The notes below the pieces were generated by a model that had not been told where the DNA came from, did not search any database, and saw only the letters and a program-made list of their open reading frames with translations. A program made the translations under genes and the position numbers. This document shows, piece by piece, positions 9,052 through 17,800 of a DNA stretch of 64,000 nucleotides (positions within the stretch are counted from its first letter, which is position 1; each line of letters begins with the position of its first letter). The stretch covers positions 1-64,000 of the forward strand of contig DAPKRQ010000152.1 of the NCBI GenBank assembly GCA_031800475.1. Reading direction: 5' to 3'. Origin of the DNA: Kuafuiihalomonas phototrophica. GTDB taxonomy: Bacteria; Myxococcota; Kuafuiibacteriia; Kuafuiibacteriales; Kuafuiibacteriaceae.

Positions 9052-11316
9052 GTGCGATGGTCCCATATCGGGTGGGTCGCGCTGCTGTCGACGACTTCCA
9101 TGACCGCCAGGGCCGAAACCGAGCTCACCCCCAGCGCATCCGAGGTTCTGCGGCGCGCCACCCAAACCGACAACTTTACCCTGGGCCGTCCCTTTCAGGT
9201 GCGGCCCCTCCCCGACGGCCGTACCGTGCTGTACCTGAAGAGCCCGCCCGACGGCCGAAAGGCCGACCTGATGGCTTTCGACCTCGAAACCAAGAAGGAG
9301 TCGGTGCTCTTGTCGGCCCAGGATCTGCTGGGCGGTGATGAGGAAGACCTGTCACCGGCCGAAAAGGCACGGCGCGAGCGTCAGCGGATCAAGACGGCGG
9401 GTTTCGTTTCGTTCGCCGTGTCCGAAAACGGACAACGGATTCTCACGAAGCTGTCTGGTCGGCTCTACCTGTACGACCGGGAACGAAAGGTGGCGGCGCC
9501 CCTGGATCTGCCGGAAGGCAACCTCATCGATCCCCGTCTGTCCCCCGACGGGCGTTGGGTCGGTTTCGTGCGGGATCACGATCTGTTCGCGGCGAAGATC
9601 TCGGGTCCGATCCGAGCGAATCGACCGGTCCGGGTGCAGGTGCAGCGACTGACCAAGGGCGGCAACGAGCGGGTCACGTACGGACTCGCCGAGTTCGTGG
9701 CCCAAGAAGAGATGGGCCGCATGCACGGCTACTGGTGGTCCCGGGACTCCCGGCGCCTGGTGTACCAAGTGACCGACCACCGGCCCGTAGAGTCTTTCAC
9801 CATCGCCGACGCCGCCCACCCGGAACGGGCGCCCCTGACGTTTCCGTATCCCCGTCCGGGGAAGAATAACGTGAAGGTGCGTCTGGAGGCGATCGATCGA
9901 GATGGAAAGAACCGCCAGCGGATCGATTGGGACACGAAGGCGTACCCGTACCTGGCCCGGGTGCAGTGGGGGCCAAAGGGCCGACTCGCCATATTGGTGC
10001 AAAGTCGTGACCAGCATCGGCAAGCCTTCTTGCGCGTTCGAAAAGACGGACTGACCGTCCCCATGCACGAGGAGACGGACTCGACCTGGCTGAATCTGCG
10101 CAGCAGCACGCCGCGTTGGCTGCCTTCGGGCGACGGCTACCTTTACGCCACCGAAGACGGCGGAGGCTGGCAGCTCGAACTGCACCGACCCAAGAAGGGA
10201 AAGTCGGGTGGGCTCGCGGAGCGGCGGGTCGTGGTGCCGGCATCCGCAGGCTTCGAAGAGCTCTTGCACGTGGACGAAAGCGGGCAGGTCTTCTTCAGCG
10301 GAAGCGAAGACCCGACGCAACTGCACGTGTTCCGCACGCGCATTCAGCCGGGCACCAAAATTCGGCGCCTGACCGAGTCCAACGGCATGCACCATGCCGT
10401 ATTCTCGGAGGATGGCCGACTGATGGCGGTCACTGAGACTTCGCTTTCGAAGATGCCGAAGACTTCCGTCACGCGGCTGAACGACCGGGGCCGGCCCGGC
10501 CGGGCTGTCGAAATTCCTTCCGACGCGGCAGCCCCGCCGTTCTTGCCCCGGGTCGAGCTGGTTCCTCCCGAAAGAGCCGGGGGCTTTCACGCCATGTTGG
10601 TGCGACCGAGAAACTTCGAGCCGGAGCGGAAGTACCCGGTGATTCTGTACGTGTACGGGGGACCTCACGTGAACGTCGTGACCCGAGCCGCACACCGGTA
10701 CTTTCTGCAGCAGTACATGGCAGACAACGGCTTCGTGGTGGTGAGTCTCGATGGGCGGGGGACACCACGCCGGGGTCGCGACTTCGAGCGGGCCGTCGAC
10801 CAGCGTTTTCACGACGTGCCTCTCACGGACCAGGTACGGGGGCTCGAGGCGCTGGCAGCGCGACACTCGGAGCTCGACCTGGACCGGGTCGGCGTCTACG
10901 GGTGGTCGTTCGGGGGCTACATGGCCGCCCTTGCGGTGTTGGAGCGCCCCGACCTGTTCAAGGTGGGCGTGGCGGGCGCGCCCGTGACCGACTGGCTATA
11001 CTACGACACTCACTACACCGAGCGGTACCTCGGCGTGCCCAGCGAAGACACGGAGCCCTACCGGGCTTCATCCCTGGTGGCCAAGGCCGACCAGCTGCAG
11101 CGGCCGCTGTTGCTGATCCACGGTATCGCAGACGACAACGTATATTTCGCCCACACCCTCCTGTTGGCCGATGCCTTGTTCGAGGCCGGAAAGGACTTCG
11201 ACCTGTTGCCGCTGGTGGGCCTGACCCATCAAGTCGCCGACCCCGACGTCCGGCTGACGCTCTACGAGCGCATTCTGCGGCACATTCAGAATGGACTCGC
11301 TTCGAGCGAGGGCTGA
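9052..11316 (+). CDS. Dipeptidyl peptidase IV, family S9, exported
   Basis: This serine exopeptidase removes N-terminal dipeptides (typically X-Pro) from peptides, probably in the periplasm. It has 754 residues and a GTG start. The first ~20 residues (WVALLSTTSMTARA) read as a signal peptide. Residues about 30-520 are the beta-propeller, including the EFVAQEEMGR segment, whose Glu219/Glu220 match the pair that holds the substrate N-terminus. The C-terminal alpha/beta-hydrolase domain carries Ser619 in GWSFGG, Asp694 in ADDN and His726 in LTHQ. It is 3 bases from the next gene and heads a four-gene run. Confidence 0.93.
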   Translation: MRWSHIGWVALLSTTSMTARAETELTPSASEVLRRATQTDNFTLGRPFQVRPLPDGRTVLYLKSPPDGRKADLMAFDLETKKESVLLSAQDLLGGDEEDLSPAEKARRERQRIKTAGFVSFAVSENGQRILTKLSGRLYLYDRERKVAAPLDLPEGNLIDPRLSPDGRWVGFVRDHDLFAAKISGPIRANRPVRVQVQRLTKGGNERVTYGLAEFVAQEEMGRMHGYWWSRDSRRLVYQVTDHRPVESFTIADAAHPERAPLTFPYPRPGKNNVKVRLEAIDRDGKNRQRIDWDTKAYPYLARVQWGPKGRLAILVQSRDQHRQAFLRVRKDGLTVPMHEETDSTWLNLRSSTPRWLPSGDGYLYATEDGGGWQLELHRPKKGKSGGLAERRVVVPASAGFEELLHVDESGQVFFSGSEDPTQLHVFRTRIQPGTKIRRLTESNGMHHAVFSEDGRLMAVTETSLSKMPKTSVTRLNDRGRPGRAVEIPSDAAAPPFLPRVELVPPERAGGFHAMLVRPRNFEPERKYPVILYVYGGPHVNVVTRAAHRYFLQQYMADNGFVVVSLDGRGTPRRGRDFERAVDQRFHDVPLTDQVRGLEALAARHSELDLDRVGVYGWSFGGYMAALAVLERPDLFKVGVAGAPVTDWLYYDTHYTERYLGVPSEDTEPYRASSLVAKADQLQRPLLLIHGIADDNVYFAHTLLLADALFEAGKDFDLLPLVGLTHQVADPDVRLTLYERILRHIQNGLASSEG

Positions 11317-11319
11317 ATC

Positions 11320-12378
11320 GTGCCGGCGCCTCCGTCCGTCGATGAAGCTCGCTCGGTCCTTGCGGCATGGGATCTGGAAGGCGCTCGCGTCGAAGCGATC
11401 CTGACGGGACACATCAATGGGACCTTTCGGGTCGTCGACGACGGGGGCCATACCTCTGTGGTCCTGCAGTCGCTGGCTCCCATCTTCGCCCCCGAGGTGA
11501 ACGAGGACATCGCGCAGGTCACGGCCCATCTGGCGAGCCGGGGCGTGGAAACCCCGCGAATCGTCCCGTGCGCCACCGGCCGGTGCGGACACGAAGCCCA
11601 CGGCCGGGTCTGGCGGGTGTTGACCTGGGTCGAGGGCCGCACCCACACCACGGTGTCGAGCCCGGACATGGCCTTCGAAGCGGGCCGGGCCTTGGGCCGC
11701 TTTCATCGAGGCCTCGCCGACTACCGGGCGCCCTTTCGGGCTCGGCGCTTGGGCGTGCACGACACCCCTGCCCACCTCGCCGGCTTGCGAAACGCTCTCG
11801 CGCAGCACCCGAACCACGCCTTGTTCCCGGCCGTCGAGCCCTCGGCCCGGGCGATCTTGGAGCTCGCCGGCGACCTGCCGCCCCTTCCCCAGACCCCCGA
11901 CCGGGTGGTCCACGGGGATCCGAAGATTTCGAACCTGATCTTTCACCCGGAGCCCCCCTTGCGGGCCCGGGCCTGGGTCGACCTGGACACGGTGGGCCGC
12001 ATGCGGCTGCCCCTCGAGCTCGGCGACGCATTTCGCTCCTGGTGCAACCAGGCCGACGAAGATCAGCTCGCGGACTTCGAGCTGAGCCTCTTCGAAGGTG
12101 CGGTCCGGGGCTACGCAGAAGCCGCCCCCGCCGACCTGCGGCCCGAAGAACGGGACGCCATCGTGGACGCCACGGCCTGGATCTCGCTCGAGCTGGCCGC
12201 CCGCTTTTGCCGAGACGCCTTGGAGGAAACCTACTTCGGCTGGGACGACACCCGATTCGACCGACCGGGCTCTCACCACCTGTCCCGAACGCGGGGGCAG
12301 CTGGCTCTGCATCGGGCGATCCGAGCCCAGGCCGGCGGCGCCCGCCGCACCGTTGCCGAGGCTTTTCGAGGGCGTTAA
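11320..12378 (+). CDS. APH-type phosphotransferase, sugar-kinase-like
   Basis: This aminoglycoside-phosphotransferase/choline-kinase fold protein has 352 residues. The Brenner-type catalytic loop is HGDPKISN (Asp200) and the metal-binding motif is DLDT (Asp223). The overall pattern resembles N-acetylhexosamine 1-kinase (NahK)-like and other small-molecule kinases; the substrate cannot be read from sequence. It starts with GTG 3 bases after the DPP-IV stop and ends 9 bases before the HIT gene, so the four genes 9052-13794 look like one operon. Confidence 0.8.
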   Translation: MPAPPSVDEARSVLAAWDLEGARVEAILTGHINGTFRVVDDGGHTSVVLQSLAPIFAPEVNEDIAQVTAHLASRGVETPRIVPCATGRCGHEAHGRVWRVLTWVEGRTHTTVSSPDMAFEAGRALGRFHRGLADYRAPFRARRLGVHDTPAHLAGLRNALAQHPNHALFPAVEPSARAILELAGDLPPLPQTPDRVVHGDPKISNLIFHPEPPLRARAWVDLDTVGRMRLPLELGDAFRSWCNQADEDQLADFELSLFEGAVRGYAEAAPADLRPEERDAIVDATAWISLELAARFCRDALEETYFGWDDTRFDRPGSHHLSRTRGQLALHRAIRAQAGGARRTVAEAFRGR

Positions 12379-12387
12379 GGCGTAGGC

Positions 12388-12729
12388 GTGGAGAAGACCA
12401 TCTTCGCCAAAATCATCGATCGGGAGATCCCGGCCGACATCGTCTTCGAAGACGACCGCGTCCTGGTGTTCAAGGACATCAACCCGGCGGCCCCGACCCA
12501 CGTGCTGGTCATTCCGAAAAAGCCGATCGCGAAGGTCGAAGACATGACCGAAGCGGACGAGCCCTTGCTCGGGCACATGGTGTACGTGGCCACCCAGGTG
12601 GCCAAGGACCTGGGTCTGGAGGGTGGCTACCGGTTGGTGATGAACAACGGAAACGAAGGTGGGCAGACCGTGTTCCACATTCACCTTCACGTCTTGGGCG
12701 GTCGTCCCATGCACTGGCCGCCCGGCTGA
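12388..12729 (+). CDS. HIT-family nucleotide hydrolase (HinT-like)
   Basis: This 113-residue protein of the histidine-triad family hydrolyses nucleoside phosphoramidates and adenylylated lysine or aminoacyl adducts in well-studied relatives. The triad HIHLH lies at 97-101, preceded by NNGNEGGQ, as in HinT. The start is GTG with the usual EKTIFAKIIDREIP opening. It is the third gene in the DPP-IV run and is probably cytoplasmic housekeeping. Confidence 0.94.
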   Translation: MEKTIFAKIIDREIPADIVFEDDRVLVFKDINPAAPTHVLVIPKKPIAKVEDMTEADEPLLGHMVYVATQVAKDLGLEGGYRLVMNNGNEGGQTVFHIHLHVLGGRPMHWPPG

Positions 12730-12738
12730 GCGGGCTTC

Positions 12739-13794
12739 ATGCGAACTTTGCTGTTGCTGATCTTCGTCGTCGTGGCTGTGGTGGCCGGCCTGCTGTGGAT
12801 GGCCCAAGGGGTGCAGGGCCCGCGGGCATTCGATGGATCGGTCTATTCGGTGGACGGCGCGCCCGAGCCTTCGGCCCAAACGACTTCGTCGACCCTGAGC
12901 GTGGTCGTTTGGAACGTGGCGTGGGGCTATGGGCGCGGCAGTGAAGGTCGGGCCGAATCGAAGCCGGCCGAGCACTTCGAAAGGACCCTGGACGAGATGG
13001 CCCGGGTCCTTCGGAAAGCGGACGCCGACCTGGTCTTCTTGCAGGAAGTCGACTTCGACTGCACGCGGAGTCACGGAACCCACCAGGCTCGGGTGCTGGC
13101 CCGCGAAGGGGGGTATCCGTTCGTGGCGGAGGCGACCAGTTGGGTGGCGAACTGGGTCCCCTTCCCGTACTGGCCGCCGAGCGCCCAGTTCGGTCGCATG
13201 CGCTCCGGCGGGGCGGTCTTGAGCCGGTACCCCATCGAGCACAACGAGGTCACGTGGCTGCCCAAGCCCGACGAGAACCCGTTTTGGTACAACCTGTTCT
13301 ACCCGTTTCGGTACCACCAAGAGGTCGGTATCCGCTGGCACGGCGCGCCGGTCACCCTCTTCAACGCCCACCTGGAGGCCTTTTCGGTGTCGAATCGGCA
13401 GGACCAGGCCAGCCGCCTGGTGGACGCGATCCTCCAGGCCCCGCGCCCCCTGCTGGTGGGCGGCGATCTGAACGCGCTCCCGCCCGAGGCCGACCCGCGC
13501 TCCGGTTTCGAAGACGAGCCCGAGGTCAGCTACGAAAACGACCGGACGGTGGCTTTGTTGCGCAGCGTCGAAGACCTGCGGGACGCCTTTCCACCGGAGC
13601 GGTACGACGCCGACCCGGAGGGGGTCGCGACGTTCCCGGCCCATGCGCCGAACCGAAAGCTCGACCACCTGCTGTTCAGCCCCGAATTCGAAACCGTGGA
13701 AGCCCGGGTCTTGCGGTCCGAGGCCGGCGAGCTGAGCGACCATCTGCCCCTGTTGGTGCGTCTTCGCCCGGCCCGACCCCGTCCGGTGGACTGA
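12739..13794 (+). CDS. Membrane-anchored EEP-family hydrolase
   Basis: This endonuclease/exonuclease/phosphatase family protein has 351 residues. An N-terminal hydrophobic segment (residues about 3-23) is an anchor or uncleaved signal. The catalytic motifs look intact: WNVAW near 57, LQEVDFD near 97, GGDLNALP near 240 and SDHLPLL near 336. It should be a metal-dependent phosphodiesterase or phosphatase acting outside the cytoplasmic membrane; whether on nucleic acid or phospholipid is unclear. It is the last gene of the run that starts at 9052. Confidence 0.85.
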   Translation: MRTLLLLIFVVVAVVAGLLWMAQGVQGPRAFDGSVYSVDGAPEPSAQTTSSTLSVVVWNVAWGYGRGSEGRAESKPAEHFERTLDEMARVLRKADADLVFLQEVDFDCTRSHGTHQARVLAREGGYPFVAEATSWVANWVPFPYWPPSAQFGRMRSGGAVLSRYPIEHNEVTWLPKPDENPFWYNLFYPFRYHQEVGIRWHGAPVTLFNAHLEAFSVSNRQDQASRLVDAILQAPRPLLVGGDLNALPPEADPRSGFEDEPEVSYENDRTVALLRSVEDLRDAFPPERYDADPEGVATFPAHAPNRKLDHLLFSPEFETVEARVLRSEAGELSDHLPLLVRLRPARPRPVD

Positions 13795-13893
13795 CCCCCC
13801 CTGCCTGCCGGCATCGAAGTCTGCCCTCGGGCAGACGGACTGCCCTCGGCTTCGGGGGAGACGAGGCCCGCCGGACCGGCTAGCCTGCGGGGC

Positions 13894-15072
13894 ATGCGAA
13901 GCGTCTACGTCGTCGGGGCGAAACGAACTGCGTTCGGCACGTTCGGAGGCTCCCTCAAGGATCGGTCCGCCACCGAGCTGGCCATCGACGCCTCCCGGGC
14001 GGCCCTGACCGCTGCGGGCGTCGAGCCCGCCCGGGTGGATCACGTGGTGTTCGGCAACGTGCAGCAAACATCCCGGGACGCCTCGTATCTGGCCCGGCAC
14101 GTGGGGTTGAAGGTGCAAGCGCCGGAGGCCACGCCGGCCCTCACCCTGAATCGGCTGTGCGGCTCGGGCTTTCAGGCGGCAGTGACCGGCGCCCAGCTCA
14201 TCCAGCTCGGCGAAGCCGAGGTGGTCTTGGCCGGCGGCACCGAAAACATGTCGCAGGCGCCCCACGCCATGTACGGCGGCCGGTGGGGCATGAAGCTCGG
14301 CACCGACGTCCCGCTGATCGACACCCTGTGGGCCGGCCTGACGGATCTTCACTGCAACCTTCCGATGGGGATCACCGCCGAAAACCTGGCCGACCGATAC
14401 GAGATCGATCGCGAAGCCTGCGACGCCTACGCACTGCGCTCTCAGACCGCGTGGTCCGAAGCCGATCGAAACGACTCGTTTTCGAGCGAAATTTGCCGGG
14501 TCGAGATCGATTCCCGCAAAGGTCCGATCATCTTCGATCGAGACGAGCATCCGCGAGAGACTTCGAGCGAATCTTTGGCCAAGCTGAAGCCCGTCTTTCG
14601 AAAGGACGGGAGGGTTACCGCCGGCAACGCATCGGGGATCTGCGATGGGGCCGCAGCCCTGATCTTGGCTTCCGAGGAGGCGGTCCGAGCCCACGGTCTC
14701 ACGCCCCTGGCCCGTATCGTCGCTTGGGGCGTGGTGGGCGTGGACCCCTCGGTCATGGGCATCGGTCCCGCACCCGCCATTCGAAAGACGCTGAAGGGTT
14801 CCGGCCACGACCTGAGCGACATGGATCGGGTCGAGGTCAACGAGGCCTTCGCGGCCCAGTACCTGGCGGTGGAGCGGGAGCTCGAGCTGGATCGGGACAA
14901 GACGAACGTGCACGGGGGCGCCATCGCCCTGGGCCACCCTCTGGGCGCGTCGGGGGCGCGTATTCTGACCCACTTGGTCCACGACCTTCGGCGAATCGGC
15001 GGGCAACGGGCCCTGGGGTCGGCCTGCATCGGTGGGGGGCAAGGGATCGCGGTCGAAATCGAGGCGGCCTGA
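13894..15072 (+). CDS. Acetyl-CoA C-acyltransferase (thiolase)
   Basis: This condensing or thiolytic enzyme of 392 residues makes or cleaves 3-ketoacyl-CoA. The acylation Cys89 is in LNRLCGSGF, His348 in LGHPLGASG and the second Cys378 in SACIGGGQG. The sequence reads as a type-II-like bacterial thiolase, so either acetoacetyl-CoA thiolase or a beta-oxidation thiolase. It starts about 100 bases after the previous stop and is probably a separate unit. It could consume acetoacetate-derived product from the tyrosine route, but that link is inference only. Confidence 0.94.
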   Translation: MRSVYVVGAKRTAFGTFGGSLKDRSATELAIDASRAALTAAGVEPARVDHVVFGNVQQTSRDASYLARHVGLKVQAPEATPALTLNRLCGSGFQAAVTGAQLIQLGEAEVVLAGGTENMSQAPHAMYGGRWGMKLGTDVPLIDTLWAGLTDLHCNLPMGITAENLADRYEIDREACDAYALRSQTAWSEADRNDSFSSEICRVEIDSRKGPIIFDRDEHPRETSSESLAKLKPVFRKDGRVTAGNASGICDGAAALILASEEAVRAHGLTPLARIVAWGVVGVDPSVMGIGPAPAIRKTLKGSGHDLSDMDRVEVNEAFAAQYLAVERELELDRDKTNVHGGAIALGHPLGASGARILTHLVHDLRRIGGQRALGSACIGGGQGIAVEIEAA

Positions 15073-15249
15073 GCTACCAAACCGAAGGAAAGCTCTGAGG
15101 AAGCTCGCGCGCCTGCCCGGGCCTGCATCGATGGTTTCCGGAAGATGGCGCAACAAACCGAGGCGACCCGCCGCCCCCCTCGGGCCCCGTCTCGGCCTCG
15201 ATCGCCCCGCAGCTCCTCAGGGCGGACCTCGGCCCCGGCGGGCCGCCAG

Positions 15250-16443
15250 TCAACGGCGGCGGGGCTTGGGTTTCGCCGGATGCTTTTCCTTGAACACGAA
15301 GTACTGATTGATCGTGAAGTTGACGAGGGTGCCCGCGGCGATGCCGGCCAGGGCCGCCCATTGGGGCGCCAGCCAGGGGTACGCGCTCACCAGGCCCACC
15401 GCCACGCCGAACTGAAGCAACGCCGCCACGGCGGACGCGCCACAAAATCCCATGAACTGCCGCAAAATGTTGGGGTCGCGCCGGTGCTCGAACGTGAACT
15501 GCCGATTCAAGAGAAAGTTGCTGACGACGCTCAGGACGATGCCGGCGGCGAGGGACACGCTCGCCGAAGCACCGAGCCACAAAAATGCGGTCACGGTGGC
15601 CAGGTTCACCACGACCCCCGAGGCACCGACTGCCGCAAATTGCACGAAGCTGCTCCAGGTGGCGTAGCGGTACATGTACAGGCGTCTCAGGTGCAGCAGG
15701 TAGTTGAGCTGTTCCCGGAAGGTGAGCTTGCTTTCGCCGTGCACCCGATCGGTGAAATGGATGGGCACCTCGCCGACGTTTCGAATGCCGCACTTCACGA
15801 TCAGCTCCAGCGCCACCTTGTAGCCCACCGGATTCAGGTCGGGAGCTTTCAGAAAATCGCTTCGACGGATCACGAAGAAGCCCGACATCGGGTCTTTGGC
15901 ATCGGTGAAGGGACGGGCCAAGATGGTTGCAACACGGCTGTTGAGCCACCGAAAAAAACCCCACTCATCATCGGTGCTGCCACCAGGCACGTAGCGGGAA
16001 CCGAGCACGAACTGCTGCCCGGCTTCGAGAGCCAGGATCATGGCCGGTATCTTCTCGGGCGGGTGGGACAGGTCTGCGTCCATCACCACGAGCACCGGAT
16101 GTCGGGCAGCACGAAGCCCGTCGATCACGGCCGGACTGAGCCCACGGTTCTCTTTTCGAACGATGATCCGAACCCATTTTGGTGCGCGGTCTCGGACCCA
16201 TTCCTCCGAACCGTCCCGGCTGTCGTCGTCCAGGATCAAGACCTCGAGTTCCAGGTCGTAGCGGTCCTTGAGTGCGCCCAGGCGTTCGATCAGATGGGGG
16301 AGATTCTCCCGCTCCCGGTAGGTGGGCACGATCACCGACACGGGGCTGATCACCCGCACGTCGGCCAGTCGCTCCGGCGCTGAAGGCTCCGATTCCCCGC
16401 CCGCTGGGCCGGTCGGGTCGGGGGCCTCCACGGGATCCGCCAT
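15250..16443 (-). CDS. Polyprenol-phosphate glycosyltransferase with GtrA domain
   Basis: The protein has 397 residues. Residues about 40-260 are a GT2-family domain resembling dolichol/undecaprenol-phosphate mannosyltransferase, with VSVIVPTYRERENL at its start and DDDSRDGS and VVMDADLSHPPEKIP as nucleotide-sugar and metal motifs. Residues about 265-390 form a GtrA-like module of four membrane helices. Such fusions load a sugar on polyprenyl phosphate and help flip it for transfer to envelope polymers. I used the ATG at 16443, where homology begins; the frame is open further but overlaps the divergent efflux gene. It lies divergent from the metal efflux operon. Confidence 0.9.
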   Translation of the reverse strand: MADPVEAPDPTGPAGGESEPSAPERLADVRVISPVSVIVPTYRERENLPHLIERLGALKDRYDLELEVLILDDDSRDGSEEWVRDRAPKWVRIIVRKENRGLSPAVIDGLRAARHPVLVVMDADLSHPPEKIPAMILALEAGQQFVLGSRYVPGGSTDDEWGFFRWLNSRVATILARPFTDAKDPMSGFFVIRRSDFLKAPDLNPVGYKVALELIVKCGIRNVGEVPIHFTDRVHGESKLTFREQLNYLLHLRRLYMYRYATWSSFVQFAAVGASGVVVNLATVTAFLWLGASASVSLAAGIVLSVVSNFLLNRQFTFEHRRDPNILRQFMGFCGASAVAALLQFGVAVGLVSAYPWLAPQWAALAGIAAGTLVNFTINQYFVFKEKHPAKPKPRRR

Positions 16444-16552
16444 GTGAGCCGAGGCCGCTATCCAAGGGAACCGAGGTCGGTCAAGCGCTCGCCCCTGAGA
16501 ATGCGAACCGTTTTCGATTGGGAAGGGACCGGAACGACCGCTCGACTCGCGG

Positions 16553-17800
16553 ATGGGGGGGTGGCACGCGACGATCATGGTCGGGAACTCCTGCGGGATC
16601 TTGTGGGTCTCGCTGTGGGCGGCAGCCCCGGCCCCGCCCGCCGTGTCCTTCGAAGCCGCCGTGCGGGCGGCGGCTTCCCACCCCGAGGTGGCCGCATCCG
16701 AGGCCCGGGCCGAGACCCGCCGGACGCGGCGTTCGCGGCTGTCTGGCCTGGCGCAGCCTGCCGAGCTGTGGGGCACAGGCGGCTATCGGCTCGGGGCCCC
16801 GCGCAGCAACGACGGCTTCGATGGAAGCTTCGGCATCGAGCAGGTGCTGCATCTCGGCAACCGGGCGGGCCGCCAGCGAGACGCGGTCGACGGCCGCACT
16901 CGGGCCGACGCGGCCGAAGCCCGTTTTCGGCGCCGGAACGCGGAGCTGCGGGCCGCCGATGCCTGGCTGGCGGCATGGGTCGCCCACCGCCGCTGGGAGC
17001 GACTGAGCGAAGTCCTGAAGGACGCGCGCCGCATCCGCCAGCAGGTGGTCCGGCGGCTCGAACTCGGCGACGCCACCGATCTCGACCAGGCTCAGGCTGA
17101 ACGCTTCGTGGCAGCAGCTCGGCTGGAGGTTTTGGCCGCCGAAGGAGACGCATTCGATGCGGGCGTGCGCTTGGCGGCCGCCATGGCCCGTGCTCCCGGG
17201 CCCATCGTTCCCACCGAAGATCTGCCGTCGTTTGGAACACTCCCTTCGGTGTCTCGGTCTGCCCAGCTCGACCCCGAGGTGCAGGCCACCGAGCGCGCGG
17301 CGGTCGCGGCGACCCTCGAAACCCGAGCTGCCCGGGCCGCTTCGAGCACGCAGCTACGAATCGGGGCGTCCCTGGGCACGGAGCCCCCCGGAGACCTGAT
17401 TCCCGCCGCGACCGTGGGCATCACGCTGCCGACGGGACGCAGCAACGCCCCGGCCGAGGTGACGGCTGCAGCAAGAGCCGCAGCCTCCCGCACCCACGCC
17501 ACCGCGGCGATGCGGGCGGCGCAGCGGCTCGAAGCCCTGGTGAACCACGAGGTTGAGCACCGCCGAGCCGTCTTGGACGTGTACGATCGAGAGCTGCTCC
17601 CGGCCGTCCGGCGGGAGCTGTCCGCCGTGGAGCGGAGCTGGCAACTGGGTGAAGTGTCGCTTCGACCCGTCCTGCAAGCCCGGGTGGACTTGCTCGAAGC
17701 CGAGATCGACGGCGAGCGGGCCCGAGCCGGCCTGGTCGGGGCCTGTTTCGCAGCGGAGACCGTCGAAGACTCCAGAGTCGAAAAAGGAGGCGTCCCGTGA
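16553..17800 (+). CDS. TolC-family outer-membrane efflux protein
   Basis: This is the outer-membrane channel of a tripartite efflux pump, 415 residues. Two long helical repeats (about 30-210 and 230-400) and an Ala/Arg-rich composition fit CzcC/CusC-type members of the TolC family. The N-terminus contains a possible signal segment (ILWVSLWAAAPAPPAVS). An alternative ATG at 16577 would shorten it by 8 residues. Its TGA overlaps the GTG of the next gene and a strong AAGGAGG sits just before, so the pump genes are translationally coupled. Confidence 0.85.
   Translation: MGGWHATIMVGNSCGILWVSLWAAAPAPPAVSFEAAVRAAASHPEVAASEARAETRRTRRSRLSGLAQPAELWGTGGYRLGAPRSNDGFDGSFGIEQVLHLGNRAGRQRDAVDGRTRADAAEARFRRRNAELRAADAWLAAWVAHRRWERLSEVLKDARRIRQQVVRRLELGDATDLDQAQAERFVAAARLEVLAAEGDAFDAGVRLAAAMARAPGPIVPTEDLPSFGTLPSVSRSAQLDPEVQATERAAVAATLETRAARAASSTQLRIGASLGTEPPGDLIPAATVGITLPTGRSNAPAEVTAAARAAASRTHATAAMRAAQRLEALVNHEVEHRRAVLDVYDRELLPAVRRELSAVERSWQLGEVSLRPVLQARVDLLEAEIDGERARAGLVGACFAAETVEDSRVEKGGVP

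Noticed and set aside
11068..15156. Open frame of 1362 codons on the minus strand
   Set aside because: It is antisense to the DPP-IV, kinase-like, HIT, EEP and thiolase genes, has no recognisable domain, and reflects the scarcity of stop codons in GC-rich DNA.
16561..16576. TGGCACGCGACGATC as a sigma-54 promoter
   Set aside because: It has TGGCACG but no GC at the required -12 position, and it lies inside the efflux gene start.
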